From Anseongella ginsenosidimutans (lineage in GTDB: Bacteria; Bacteroidota; Bacteroidia; Sphingobacteriales; Sphingobacteriaceae), in the NCBI RefSeq assembly GCF_008033235.1, contig NZ_CP042432.1, forward strand, positions 3,906,001 to 3,970,000: a stretch of 64,000 bases of DNA, given 5' to 3'. The number at the start of each line of letters is the position of its first letter. Within the stretch, counting starts at the first letter, position 1. The notes beneath the pieces are model-generated. The model worked only from the letters and a program-made list of their open reading frames with translations, did no database searches and was not told where the DNA came from. The translations under genes were made by a program, and so were the position numbers. Of the stretch, positions 1-8,693 are shown one piece after another.

Positions 1-713
1 TTGCCTCCCTTGTCGGACTGTGAGGGCAGGCTCACCGAAACCTGCCCGGTAAACACCGAAACTTCCGCAGAAGGACCGTTTTTAAATGCTTTGATATTAA
101 AACTGGTTCCTAATACCCGGGTTACCAGGTCGCCGCTATATACCGTAAAGGGCCGGGAAACGTCCGGGCTTACTTCAAAAAATGCCTCTCCCGACATGCT
201 TACTTCTCGCTTATCAACCGCAAATTCCGAGGGAAAAGAGATCCAGGTTTCCGGCTTTAGCCAGACAACGCTTCCATCGGAAAGTGTCTGCCGGAGAATG
301 GTCTTGCAGGTGTTTTCCACCAGGACTTCTCTTGCCTCTTCTTTTTGCACAATTTCACCAGCGTTTTTCTCTCCTGGTGACGAAAATTCCGCGGGAACGA
401 CCGGTCTGTCCAACAAGACGCCGAGGGCGATCAGCAGTAACAGGGCTGCGGCGGCGGCGCCCAGGAAAACCGGCCTCCTCCTGGTTGAAAACAGGGTGGG
501 CCGGGGTAATGCATTATGCATGCGAAGCCGCTGCATCACCTCATTATACATCATTTCCTTTAGTGAGGTGCGTTCTTCAGGAGAAAGAACACTCATGGGT
601 TCAGCTTCCTGTTCGAAGGAATCATACCATTTCCGCACGAATGCCGCTTCTTCAGCTGTACATTTTCCGGCCAGGAAATCCCGTATCAACTCCGGTGAAA
701 TAATTCTTTTCAT
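1..713 (-). CDS. FecR family anti-sigma factor, 3' end cut by window edge
   Basis: Read on the minus strand from the ATG at 713, an open frame runs off the window at base 1, giving about 237 residues. Residues 1-80 are a polar cytoplasmic part, 81-101 form one membrane helix rich in Ala and Leu, and the part beyond about residue 115 is periplasmic. The segment with LSDGSVVWLKPET, MSGEAFFEV and TRVLGTSFNIKAF is typical of the FecR domain. In this family the protein holds an ECF sigma factor inactive until a TonB-dependent receptor signals across the outer membrane. The sigma gene lies 126 bp upstream on the same strand, the usual order. A SusC/SusD pair would be expected beyond the left edge, which cannot be seen here. 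Confidence 0.9.
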   Translation of the reverse strand, partial: MKRIISPELIRDFLAGKCTAEEAAFVRKWYDSFEQEAEPMSVLSPEERTSLKEMMYNEVMQRLRMHNALPRPTLFSTRRRPVFLGAAAAALLLLIALGVLLDRPVVPAEFSSPGEKNAGEIVQKEEAREVLVENTCKTILRQTLSDGSVVWLKPETWISFPSEFAVDKREVSMSGEAFFEVSPDVSRPFTVYSGDLVTRVLGTSFNIKAFKNGPSAEVSVFTGQVSVSLPSQSDKGG

Positions 714-810
714 TAAATTGGTTTAAGGGAAGCCCCTTTTAGTCTAAGTCAGGTCAAAGCAGCCTATCCCCTACTCCCTGTAATAAAAAATTTACATTAA
801 TTCATTCAGG

Positions 811-841
811 AGTTGTCCGGAGGTAGAAAAATCCGGCAACT
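811..841 (-). other. hairpin between sigma factor and FecR genes
   Basis: An inverted repeat (AGTTGTCCGGA and TCCGGCAACT, with one bulged base and a loop of about 10) overlaps the stop codon of the sigma factor gene. No T run follows on either strand, so it is not a standard terminator. It could stabilise or process the mRNA between the two genes; this is inference. Confidence 0.3.
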
Positions 842-1412
842 ACAAAAGGAAGAGAGAGGCGATGCTGTCCTTAAGGCCGGCCCGCATTAGCCGCAGGGCT
901 TTTGTAATATGATTTTCAACGGTCTTTTCGGAGATATTCAGTTCAAGCGCTATTTCCTTGTTGCTCTTTTGCTGCTTCCGGCTGAGTTCGAATACCTGCC
1001 GGCATTTTTCGGGAAGCTGGACGATTTCTTCCTCCAGCTGCTGGCTGAGATCGTTAAGTAAAATGGTTTCTTCAGTAGAATTATCTATCCGCAGCGAAGC
1101 TTCCGGCAGGGTACTGCGGTAATTACGTCTCACCAGCTCCTTTTCAATGTGATTAAACACCTTATAACGGACGGCAGTCAGCAGATAGCCTTCAAGCGAG
1201 GCCCTGATCTGTAATTCTTTCCCGCTTAACCATAAGCTCGTGAAAAGGTCCTGTATTATTTCCTGGCAAACCTCCCTGGATTTTACCCGCTTATAAGCCG
1301 CGCTATAAAGCCTGGACCAGTAACGGTTGTAAATCTCTTCGAAAGCGGCTATGTTCCCCTTTTTCAGTAAGCCTGTAAGATCATTATCCGAAAGCTTTTC
1401 ATAATCTCGCAT
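840..1412 (-). CDS. ECF-type RNA polymerase sigma-70 factor
   Basis: A 190-residue protein with the two-domain plan of ECF sigma factors. Region 2 (about residues 20-90) has FEEIYNRYWSRLYSAAYKRV and a QEIIQDLFTSLW core-binding segment. Region 4 (about 125-180) has the helix-turn-helix SNKEIALELNISEKTVENHI. The ENHITKALRLMR end is typical of the Bacteroidota FecI-like subgroup that pairs with FecR and TonB/SusC receptors. The FecR gene follows on the same strand. The likely role is switching on a nearby polysaccharide or iron uptake locus left of the window. A palindrome lies 28 bp upstream of the ATG. Confidence 0.93.
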   Translation of the reverse strand: MRDYEKLSDNDLTGLLKKGNIAAFEEIYNRYWSRLYSAAYKRVKSREVCQEIIQDLFTSLWLSGKELQIRASLEGYLLTAVRYKVFNHIEKELVRRNYRSTLPEASLRIDNSTEETILLNDLSQQLEEEIVQLPEKCRQVFELSRKQQKSNKEIALELNISEKTVENHITKALRLMRAGLKDSIASLFLL

Positions 1413-1440
1413 TCCGCCGGTTCAGATTAATGGAAGACAA

Positions 1441-1456
1441 GTCACAAAATTGTGAC
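1441..1456 (-). promoter_or_regulatory. palindromic operator candidate upstream of the ECF sigma gene
   Basis: GTCACAA-AA-TTGTGAC on the plus strand has perfect 7-bp arms around a 2-bp centre. It sits 28 bp upstream of the sigma factor start, where a dimeric regulator could block or assist transcription. The binding protein is unknown; arm order and spacing differ from the usual CRP site (TGTGA-N6-TCACA). Confidence 0.4.
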
Positions 1457-1568
1457 CAAAGCCCTGTCGGTTAAATTTCGCGAAAAAAATTAACATTAAC
1501 AAAACAGGCGGAAAAATGCTACAAGTGTCCGGTGCGCCCTGGCGTTGCAATGGCTGGCCTGACAAATA

Positions 1569-2780
1569 CTAATTTTCCTTTTCCAGCGGGCGAATACGAG
1601 TGACCAGCGGAATCGTAACAAGGGAAACCAGTGAAGCGAGGATTCCCACCCAGCCAAAATGGTATAGCTTACCGTCGGCTCCTACTACGACAATCAGGCC
1701 CGCAAGCATGGTGGCCAGGCCTGCAGAGAGCTGCTGCACCGCGGAGTTAAAACTCATGAAGCTTCCCCTGTGTTCCGGGTTCACGGTAGATGTTATAAGC
1801 GCCAGCCCGGGAACGCTTCTTCCCGATACCAGGATAAAGAACAGGGTACAAGCGCCTACCGCCAGCGGCAGTGGCATAACGCCTATATGGGTAACCAGCA
1901 GGATAGGAAGTACGGAAAGAATGCAAAGTATGATCAGCATTTGCCTTTTTCCGTATTTGTCGGATAGCTTGCCGATGATCTGCGATGAAACAAAGGTAAA
2001 CGCCCCTCCCACCAGGTAGTTATAAACAAGTTCCATTTCGGTCATCCCGACATTTTTTACAAAGTAGGGACTGATAAATGGAATGACGGTGAATCCCGCG
2101 ATCATCATTAGCATCATCAGCACCAGGGCCCGCAACTGGTTAGGGTCCTTTAAGATAAATTTTAAGACTGAAACCGGCTTCAGGAGCGGTTTCTCCTGCA
2201 GGTGCATTTTCATGGAAGGCAGGCCGAATAACGCGATCAGGAAAACGATCGCCGAAAACAAGCCAAGGCTCAGGAAAGGCATATGCCAGTTAAACTCAGC
2301 CGCCAGCCACAGCCCTATTGGAACGCCCATGACCGAGGCGACGGCAAATGCGGCCATCACTTTCCCCATCGCGCTGCCCCTGCGCTCATAGGGAATATAA
2401 TCCCCCACTATTGAATAGATCAGCGCACTGATCACCCCTCCGAAAAGGCCGGTAACGACCCTCGCAAGCAGCAGGAAAGTGTAGTCCGGCGCCAGCGCGC
2501 AGAGCAGGGTCCCTGCCGTGAAGCCGCCGAAAGAGGAAAGTAATGCTTTTTTCCGGTCAAAACGATCGATAAAGAAGATCCCTATAAATCCGCAGATCCC
2601 TGCGCTGATGGTATAGGAAGAAACAACGAGGGCAAACTGCGTGGCATCAATGTCAAAAATCCTCATTAACTGCGGCCCCATGGGCATCACAATCACAAAA
2701 TCGAGGATATATGCGAAATTAATGGCTGAAAGGATCAGCAATAATAAGGTTTCGTTGAATCGTTTTGGCGCTGTGAGCAT
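1569..2780 (-). CDS. MFS transporter, drug:H+ antiporter-1 type
   Basis: A 403-residue, very hydrophobic protein with about 12 membrane segments. The loop between segments 2 and 3 carries IDRFDRKKALL, a form of the MFS motif A. VVTGLFGGVISALIYSIVGDYIPYERRGSAMG in segments 4-5 resembles the AraJ/DHA1 exporters. It is probably a proton-driven exporter of small organic molecules in the inner membrane; the substrate cannot be read from sequence. It starts 32 bp after obg on the same strand, so it is likely co-transcribed with adk and obg, though a functional link is not evident. Confidence 0.85.
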   Translation of the reverse strand: MLTAPKRFNETLLLLILSAINFAYILDFVIVMPMGPQLMRIFDIDATQFALVVSSYTISAGICGFIGIFFIDRFDRKKALLSSFGGFTAGTLLCALAPDYTFLLLARVVTGLFGGVISALIYSIVGDYIPYERRGSAMGKVMAAFAVASVMGVPIGLWLAAEFNWHMPFLSLGLFSAIVFLIALFGLPSMKMHLQEKPLLKPVSVLKFILKDPNQLRALVLMMLMMIAGFTVIPFISPYFVKNVGMTEMELVYNYLVGGAFTFVSSQIIGKLSDKYGKRQMLIILCILSVLPILLVTHIGVMPLPLAVGACTLFFILVSGRSVPGLALITSTVNPEHRGSFMSFNSAVQQLSAGLATMLAGLIVVVGADGKLYHFGWVGILASLVSLVTIPLVTRIRPLEKEN

Positions 2781-2812
2781 AAAGGATTAAACACCAGGCC
2801 AGCCCCTCTGGT

Positions 2813-3820
2813 TTACTCCTGCTGATCATTTTCCTGTATCTCCTGCCAGATCAGGTCTTTTAATTCCTGTATGCCCTGGCCGGTAACAGATGAAATAAAG
2901 ATAGCCGGAAGTTCCGAAGGCACTTCTTTTGCCAGCTCCCGCATCAGTTCCTCATCGAGCAGATCAGCCTTCGTGATCGCCAGGACACGGGGCTTATACA
3001 GCAATTCGGGGTTGAACTTTTCGAGTTCTTTCAATAATACGCCATATTCTTCCCGGATGCTGTCGCTATCGGCGGGCACCATAAACAGCAATGCCGCATT
3101 CCGTTCTATATGGCGCAAAAAGCGGATGCCTAAGCCTTTGCCCTCAGAGGCTCCTTCTATAATTCCGGGAATATCCGCCATTACAAAAGACCGGCTGTCA
3201 CGGTAGGATACTACTCCAAGATTGGGTACCATGGTCGTAAAGGGATAATCGGCAATTTCCGGTTTAGCCGCAGAAACTACCGAAAGCAAGGTAGATTTAC
3301 CGGCATTTGGAAAGCCTACCAGCCCTACATCCGCCAGTAATTTGAGTTCAAGAATATTCCATATTTCCTGTCCCGGCTCGCCAGGCTGGGCGTAACGCGG
3401 CGTTTGGTTGACGGAAGATTTAAAATGCCAGTTTCCCAGCCCTCCTCTTCCTCCGGGGGTCAGGATCGCGGTTTGTCCTTCCCGGGTGATCTCCATGATC
3501 GTTTCCCCGGTTTCCGCGTCCCGGGCAACAGTTCCCAGGGGTACTTCCAGTATAATGTCTTCCCCATCCGCCCCTTTCTTCTGCTGAAAGGAACCGGGTT
3601 GCCCGTTCCCCGCGATAACGTGCTTTCTGTATTTAAGATGAAGCAAGGTCCACAGCTGCCTGTTTCCCTTTAAAATAATATGACCTCCCCGCCCGCCGTC
3701 GCCGCCGTCGGGCCCTCCTTTAGAGGTAAACCGGTCACGGTGAAAATGAGCAGACCCTGCTCCTCCCGCACCGGAACGGCAGCAGATCTTCACATAATCA
3801 ACGAAGTTAGGGGCAGGCAT
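2813..3820 (-). CDS. obg: Obg family GTPase (ribosome assembly)
   Basis: A 335-residue protein with the Obg layout. Residues 1-158 form the glycine-rich Obg fold ([28 protein letters not shown]), and the G domain follows. The P-loop GFPNAGKST is at 169-177, switch II is [10 protein letters not shown], the NKxD-like motif is TKAD, and SSVTGQGI is near the end. Obg binds GTP and helps mature the 50S subunit. It lacks the extra C-terminal domain of some Obg proteins and ends with an acidic tail, as is common in this phylum. It starts 3 bp after the adk stop codon, the adk-obg order being common in Bacteroidota. Confidence 0.97.
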   Translation of the reverse strand: MPAPNFVDYVKICCRSGAGGAGSAHFHRDRFTSKGGPDGGDGGRGGHIILKGNRQLWTLLHLKYRKHVIAGNGQPGSFQQKKGADGEDIILEVPLGTVARDAETGETIMEITREGQTAILTPGGRGGLGNWHFKSSVNQTPRYAQPGEPGQEIWNILELKLLADVGLVGFPNAGKSTLLSVVSAAKPEIADYPFTTMVPNLGVVSYRDSRSFVMADIPGIIEGASEGKGLGIRFLRHIERNAALLFMVPADSDSIREEYGVLLKELEKFNPELLYKPRVLAITKADLLDEELMRELAKEVPSELPAIFISSVTGQGIQELKDLIWQEIQENDQQE

Positions 3821-3823
3821 CTT

Positions 3824-4396
3824 TTACCAGCTGTCAATGACGGAACAGACTTTCCGGAAAATATCGTCAATACTGCCAATGCCGTTCACAAAGGAATATT
3901 TACCCTGCCTCTGGTAATACTCGGCAACGGGCGCGGTTTTGTTCCGGTACTCTTCGATCCGTTTTGTGATCACTTCCGGCTTGGCATCGTCCGGACGGTC
4001 CTGTTCCAGGGCGCGCTTTGCCAGGCGTAAGCGAAGTTCTTCTTCATCCACCTCCAGTGCGATCATCCCGGATATCCCGCTATTCCGGGATTCCAGCAGC
4101 CGGTCCAGCGCTTCCGCCTGTGCAACCGTACGGGGAAAACCGTCAAAAATAAATCCGTTGGAATCCTTGCCGGCATCCAGTTTATTATTGATCATCCCGA
4201 TGACCACTTCGTCGGGGACAAGAATGCCCTGATCCATCAGCTTCTTCGCTTCCAGCCCAAGCTCCGTTCCGCCCGCGATCTCGCCGCGAAGAATATCCCC
4301 CGTGGAAAGATGTACCAGCTGGTACTTGTCAATGATCTTTTTCGATTGTGTTCCCTTCCCGGCACCCGGGGGGCCAAATAAAACAATATTAAGCAT
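3824..4396 (-). CDS. adk: adenylate kinase
   Basis: A 190-residue protein beginning MLNIVLFGPPGAGKGTQS, with the P-loop at about 8-15. The NMP-binding region (HLSTGDILRGEI), the DGFPRTVAQAEAL motif and the catalytic Arg-rich part (RPDD, KRIEEYRNKTAPVAEYY) are all present. It converts ATP + AMP to 2 ADP in the cytoplasm. The LID is the short form without the four zinc-binding Cys, hence 190 rather than about 215 residues. First gene of the adk-obg-MFS group. Confidence 0.97.
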   Translation of the reverse strand: MLNIVLFGPPGAGKGTQSKKIIDKYQLVHLSTGDILRGEIAGGTELGLEAKKLMDQGILVPDEVVIGMINNKLDAGKDSNGFIFDGFPRTVAQAEALDRLLESRNSGISGMIALEVDEEELRLRLAKRALEQDRPDDAKPEVITKRIEEYRNKTAPVAEYYQRQGKYSFVNGIGSIDDIFRKVCSVIDSW

Positions 4397-4634
4397 AGGC
4401 AGGCAAATCTAAGGAAATTTAGCAAGTATCCAGATAAAAACTGATGCCGGAGAGCGTTGTTTTCCAGGACGCTAGCCGCGGGCAAATATCAACAACAAGT
4501 TTATACTAACAAGTATATATATCTGATAAACAGATAACTATGTAAAAATAGTACGAATCCGGACTATCTTTGAAAAACGACAGTTGCCGGCAATGTATTT
4601 ATCTTATAAACAGAAGATTACCTAAAACCAGGTA

Positions 4635-6056
4635 TTAAAGCGTCACATCAACTGAATCCCAGTTAAAATATTGATTTGCATTATGATAACAAATATTTTT
4701 AACGATACCCCCCACCAACTCCATGTCAGCCGGCAATTCTCCGGCAGCCATTTCCTTTCCGAAGAGGTTGCAGAGTATTCGCCGGAAGTATTCATGACGG
4801 GGGTAAGAAAGGAAGCTGCGGGAATCAGTGAGCATGCCTACGAACCTGCTTAACAGCCCCATGTTGGAGAGTGTGTTCAGCTGTTTTTCCATGCCATCCT
4901 TCTGATCCAGGAACCACCAGGCCGCCCCCCACTGGACCTTCCCCGCTACGGACCCGTCATTGAAATTTCCGGCCATGGTAGCCATCACTTCGTTATCGGC
5001 GGGATTCAGATTATAGAGGATAGTTTTAGCAAGCCGGTTATCCCGGTCAAGCCGGTCCAGGAACCGGGCCAGCCCCGCGGCCTGGGGAAAATCGCCGATT
5101 GAATCCCAGCCGGCGTCTGCCCCCTGCAAGCGCATCATGCGTGTATTATTATTCCTTAGCGCGCCAAGATGATACTGCTGCACCAGGCCATTCTCCCAAT
5201 CCCAATGGGCAAAGTGCAGCAGCATGGCTGATTTGAATTTCCTGCCTTCCGGCAGGTCCGGTTTCCCACCTCGAAGAACCTTCATATAAATCGCTCTGAT
5301 CTCGCTTTCGGTAAAATCTTCTGCATACATCTCTTCCAACCCATGATCGGATACCCGGCATCCGTTCCGGACAAAATAATCGTGGCGGCTTTTAAGCGCA
5401 GAAAGAAAGCTATCAAACGTGTTCACCGCCATTCCGCTTACCTCCTCCAGTTTTCCGAGATAGTTCCTGAAAGTCTCAGGATCGGAAATATTCATCGCCC
5501 TATCGGGACGGAAAGCCGGCAGAACAGGGATTTCAAACGCTTCTTCTTTTAGCTGCCGGTGGTATTCCAGCGAATCGAGCGGATCATCGGTGGTGCAGAT
5601 CAGCGCTACCTTCATCCTCCGCAGCAGGTTACGCACCGAAAAAGCAGGAGTCTGCAGTAAGTCCGAACACTCCCTGTAGATTCCGGCGGCCGTGCGGGGA
5701 TTAAGGACTTCGCGTATATTAAAATAGCGCTGTAACTCCAGGTGCGTCCAATGGTAAAGCGGATTGCGAAGGGTGTACGGAACCGTTTCGGCCCATTTTT
5801 CAAATTTTTCAGCATCGCTTTTTGCGCCGGTGCAATAGCTTTCATCCACCCCGTTGGTCCGCATGGCCCTCCATTTATAGTGGTCCCCGTAAAGCCAGAT
5901 CTGTGTAAGGTTTTCAAACCGGTGGTCTTTTGCTATCAGCTCCGGCGGAAGGTGGCAATGATAATCTAAAATGGGCATAGGCGCGGCATACTCATGAAAA
6001 AGCTGCCTTGCTGAAGGAGTACTCAGCAGGAAATGTTCATCCAGAAATTTTGTCAT
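4635..6056 (-). CDS. uxaC: uronate (glucuronate/galacturonate) isomerase
   Basis: A 473-residue protein with the UxaC signature at the N terminus: PILDYHCHLPPELIA (metal-binding His-x-His) followed by NLTQIWLYGDHYKWRAMRTNGV. Further family blocks are ICTTDDPLDSLEYH, PAFRPDRAMNI and LLHFAHWDWENGLVQQYHLGALRNNN. The enzyme interconverts D-galacturonate and D-tagaturonate (or the glucuronate pair) in the cytoplasm. It is the last gene of the pectin operon, 17 bp after the GH105 gene, so it takes the monomers released by the upstream glycosidases. Genes for later steps (tagaturonate reductase, altronate dehydratase, KDG kinase) are not in this window. Confidence 0.96.
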   Translation of the reverse strand: MTKFLDEHFLLSTPSARQLFHEYAAPMPILDYHCHLPPELIAKDHRFENLTQIWLYGDHYKWRAMRTNGVDESYCTGAKSDAEKFEKWAETVPYTLRNPLYHWTHLELQRYFNIREVLNPRTAAGIYRECSDLLQTPAFSVRNLLRRMKVALICTTDDPLDSLEYHRQLKEEAFEIPVLPAFRPDRAMNISDPETFRNYLGKLEEVSGMAVNTFDSFLSALKSRHDYFVRNGCRVSDHGLEEMYAEDFTESEIRAIYMKVLRGGKPDLPEGRKFKSAMLLHFAHWDWENGLVQQYHLGALRNNNTRMMRLQGADAGWDSIGDFPQAAGLARFLDRLDRDNRLAKTILYNLNPADNEVMATMAGNFNDGSVAGKVQWGAAWWFLDQKDGMEKQLNTLSNMGLLSRFVGMLTDSRSFLSYPRHEYFRRILCNLFGKEMAAGELPADMELVGGIVKNICYHNANQYFNWDSVDVTL

Positions 6057-6073
6057 GATAGCAACAGGTTGTT

Positions 6074-7264
6074 TTATTGGCGGGTTAAGTTCATTTCGCT
6101 TGCGGCAAGTATAAAGGCGCCAACTCCTTTAGGGTCGTTTACAACCACTGGTTCGGAAAGATAATATGCATAGCTCCCGTCCCGGTAAGGATCTCCTCCA
6201 AGCCCGGAAACAGAAACCGTCCCTTCCAGGTTGATCAAACCCTCTTCCGCCTTGCTGATAAAACGATCAAGAATGGCTTCATAGCCGGAGCTGACTGTTT
6301 CCATATACTTTTCAGGCAGGTAACCATTCCTCACCCCTTTTGCCAGCGCGTACACGAACATACAGGAAGCGGAGGCTTCCGGATAATTCCCCTTTCCCCC
6401 GGGGCGGTCCAGCACCTGGAACCAAAGCCCTGTCCGGGTATCCCGGCTAGCAGATACCGCTGCCGCGAAACGGTTAAGGATGGCAAGGAGGGAATCCCTC
6501 TTCGGGTGATCCGGAGGAAAATAATCCAGCACATCTACCAGGGCCATGCCGTACCAGCCCATTGCCCGGCCCCAGAAATGCGGCGAGCGGCCCGTTTGAT
6601 CGTCTGCCCATTCCTGTTCACCGGATTCATCCCAGCCATGGTACAACAAGCCGGTTTTAGCATCCCTTGAATGCTTTTCCATCAGGATAAACTGCCGGGC
6701 GATATCATCGAAAGATCCTTCCTCATTAAATTCCAGCGCGTATTCCGCGTAAAAAGGCTCGCCCATATACAGGCCGTCAAGCCACATTTGCCAGGGATAG
6801 CGTTTTTTATGCCAGAACCCGCCCTCTGAAGTACGCGGATGATGCCGCAACTGCTCGCGCAGGGTATCCGCCGCGATGCGGTACTTTTCCTCGCCTGTTT
6901 CCCGGTACAGAAACAACAAGGTCTTACCGGTATTGATGTTATCGATATTATAATCTTCTATCTTATACGTGCGAATGGCGCCGTCCTCTTCTATGAAATA
7001 GTCAACGCTGCTGCGGATAAAATCAAAATATTCCTGCTTCCCGGTTGCTTTCCATACCTGCTCTATTCCCTTCAGCACAACACCCTGTTCATAGGTCCAT
7101 TTTTCCGGATGGCCTTTACCATCCCACAAGTGCTTTATAGCGGAAACTGTCATCAGCTCGGCGTAATCCTTCGCCGGCGGCCCCTGTGCAAAGGCAGTAA
7201 ACAGGCAGCAGAATAGCGATGCGCCGGCAAACAGGCTACCATGGAAAAATTTACAACGTTTCAT
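6074..7264 (-). CDS. GH105 unsaturated rhamnogalacturonyl/glucuronyl hydrolase
   Basis: A 396-residue exported protein with a signal peptide at about 1-26 (SLFAGASLFCCLFTAFAQG). The rest fits the (alpha/alpha)6-barrel YteR/YesR family: KHLWDGKGHPEKWTYEQGVVLKGIEQVW, MWLDGLYMGEPFYAEYA, and GRSPHFWGRAMGWYGMALVDVL, with active-site Asp residues in the last two. These enzymes remove the 4,5-unsaturated uronic acid from the end of pectin fragments made by lyases. The start overlaps the GH28 stop by 4 bases (ATGA), indicating translational coupling. A lyase to make its substrate is not encoded in this window. Confidence 0.92.
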   Translation of the reverse strand: MKRCKFFHGSLFAGASLFCCLFTAFAQGPPAKDYAELMTVSAIKHLWDGKGHPEKWTYEQGVVLKGIEQVWKATGKQEYFDFIRSSVDYFIEEDGAIRTYKIEDYNIDNINTGKTLLFLYRETGEEKYRIAADTLREQLRHHPRTSEGGFWHKKRYPWQMWLDGLYMGEPFYAEYALEFNEEGSFDDIARQFILMEKHSRDAKTGLLYHGWDESGEQEWADDQTGRSPHFWGRAMGWYGMALVDVLDYFPPDHPKRDSLLAILNRFAAAVSASRDTRTGLWFQVLDRPGGKGNYPEASASCMFVYALAKGVRNGYLPEKYMETVSSGYEAILDRFISKAEEGLINLEGTVSVSGLGGDPYRDGSYAYYLSEPVVVNDPKGVGAFILAASEMNLTRQ

Positions 7265-8688
7265 AATTGTTCTCCGTTAACACGTACATTTTGCAGCGAA
7301 AGATCTTCAACCCCTTCGGCCACGTTCGCCTTCTTTACATTTTCAAACCGGGAGTTCTCAATCCTGATATGCTCCACCGGATGCGCCGGCTCCCCTTCGA
7401 TACGGACGGCATACTCCGATTTTTCACAACTCATATTTTGCACCAGCACATTGCGTACAGTAGAAAAATGGGATCCCCGTTCATCGCTGTAGAACATATT
7501 TATACGAATGGCGGCCCCGGACACTTCGCCCACCTCTATATTCCGGAGAAATACGTTTTCCACGATGCCGCCCCGGTAAGAATTGGACTTGATTCGCAGC
7601 GCCCGTTCCAGGTTAGGGCTGCTCATCCGGCAGTTTTCGGCAAACACGTTCCGGACACTACCTGATATTTCACTGCCAATCACCACCCCTCCATGACCGT
7701 CTTTCATTACGCAATCGCGAATGATGATATTTTCGCTGGGCACATTCACTCTTCTCCCATCATGGTCCCTCCCGGATTTAATGGCAATACAATCATCACC
7801 CGTATCAAAATAGCAATCAGCAATCAGCACGTTTGACGAAGATTCAGGATCACAACCGTCGCTGTTAGGGCCGTGGCTGATCACCTGCACCCCTTGTATG
7901 GTTACATTATTACACAGCACCGGGTTCATCACCCACATGGGTGAATTGCGGATGGTGACGTTTTCAATCAGCACGTTCCGGCATTTGTAAGGCTGGATAA
8001 AATTGGGTCGCAGGTAGCTCCCTTTCCCGAATATGCGTTCCCGTACCGGGACGCCGTTCTTTGCCAGCGCCTTCATACTGTCAATGGCCGGCCCCTGCCA
8101 TCCGGCGTCTTCACTACCTTTTCTCTTCCAGGGCCACCAGTGAAGGCTATCGGCTTGCCCGTTGAGCGTTCCACTACCGGTTACAGCAATATTTTCCTGC
8201 TCGTAGGCATAAATAAGCGGGGAATAGTTCATAATCTCTACCCCTTCAAAGCGGGTATATACTACCGGCAGGTAATCATCCGGGTCGGTACTGAAGAGTA
8301 CTTCCGCGCTATCTGCCAGGTAAAGGTTCACGTTGCTCTTCAGGTGAATGGGCCCGGTCAGGTACTTCCCGGCCGGCACCACTACCCTGCCTCCGCCAGC
8401 TTCATTGCAAGCCCTGATGGCTGCGGCAAAGGCCCCGGTACAGTCAGTAGCGCCATCGCCCTGCGCCCCGTAATCCGTTAGTAAAAAATCCCGGTCCGGA
8501 AAAACAGGAGGCTTAATGGCCGCCATTATGCTATCGGCTTTCTGCCAGGGATCATCGCCGGCGGCGCCTTGGGCAGTTCCCTTGTTGCAGGCGGTAAATG
8601 CCGTGATGCCGACAGCGAATGCCAGCAGGAACAGAAATCCGCTCTTGCCGGCGAACCAGCGGGATGTTTTCGTTCGGTTCGTTCTCAT
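7261..8688 (-). CDS. GH28 polygalacturonase-type glycoside hydrolase, lipoprotein
   Basis: From the ATG at 8688 the protein is 475 residues; a GTG at 8694 is also possible. The N terminus has a hydrophobic run ending in FTAC, a likely lipobox, so the enzyme is probably tethered to a membrane. The four GH28 catalytic blocks appear in order: NSDGCD, TGDDCIAIKSG, DGHGGVVIGSE and RIKSN. The repeated parallel beta-helix pattern (NVLIENVTI, NVFLRNIEV) is plain. GH28 enzymes hydrolyse alpha-1,4 bonds of polygalacturonate or rhamnogalacturonan. It begins next to the SusD stop codon and overlaps the GH105 start. Confidence 0.94.
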   Translation of the reverse strand: MRTNRTKTSRWFAGKSGFLFLLAFAVGITAFTACNKGTAQGAAGDDPWQKADSIMAAIKPPVFPDRDFLLTDYGAQGDGATDCTGAFAAAIRACNEAGGGRVVVPAGKYLTGPIHLKSNVNLYLADSAEVLFSTDPDDYLPVVYTRFEGVEIMNYSPLIYAYEQENIAVTGSGTLNGQADSLHWWPWKRKGSEDAGWQGPAIDSMKALAKNGVPVRERIFGKGSYLRPNFIQPYKCRNVLIENVTIRNSPMWVMNPVLCNNVTIQGVQVISHGPNSDGCDPESSSNVLIADCYFDTGDDCIAIKSGRDHDGRRVNVPSENIIIRDCVMKDGHGGVVIGSEISGSVRNVFAENCRMSSPNLERALRIKSNSYRGGIVENVFLRNIEVGEVSGAAIRINMFYSDERGSHFSTVRNVLVQNMSCEKSEYAVRIEGEPAHPVEHIRIENSRFENVKKANVAEGVEDLSLQNVRVNGEQL

Positions 8689-8693
8689 ATTCA

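Noticed and set aside
1-726. Long plus-strand frames at the left edge
   Set aside because: The minus strand reads a full FecR protein with its membrane helix; the plus frames are its shadow.
4405-4412. TAGATTTG (minus) just upstream of adk, matching the Bacteroidota -7 element
   Set aside because: Only 8 bases before the start codon and no TTTG 19-21 bases upstream, so it is more likely chance.
4565-4572. TATCTTTG on the plus strand in the gap before uxaC
   Set aside because: It would drive transcription antisense into the end of the uxaC gene, and no -33 element is present.
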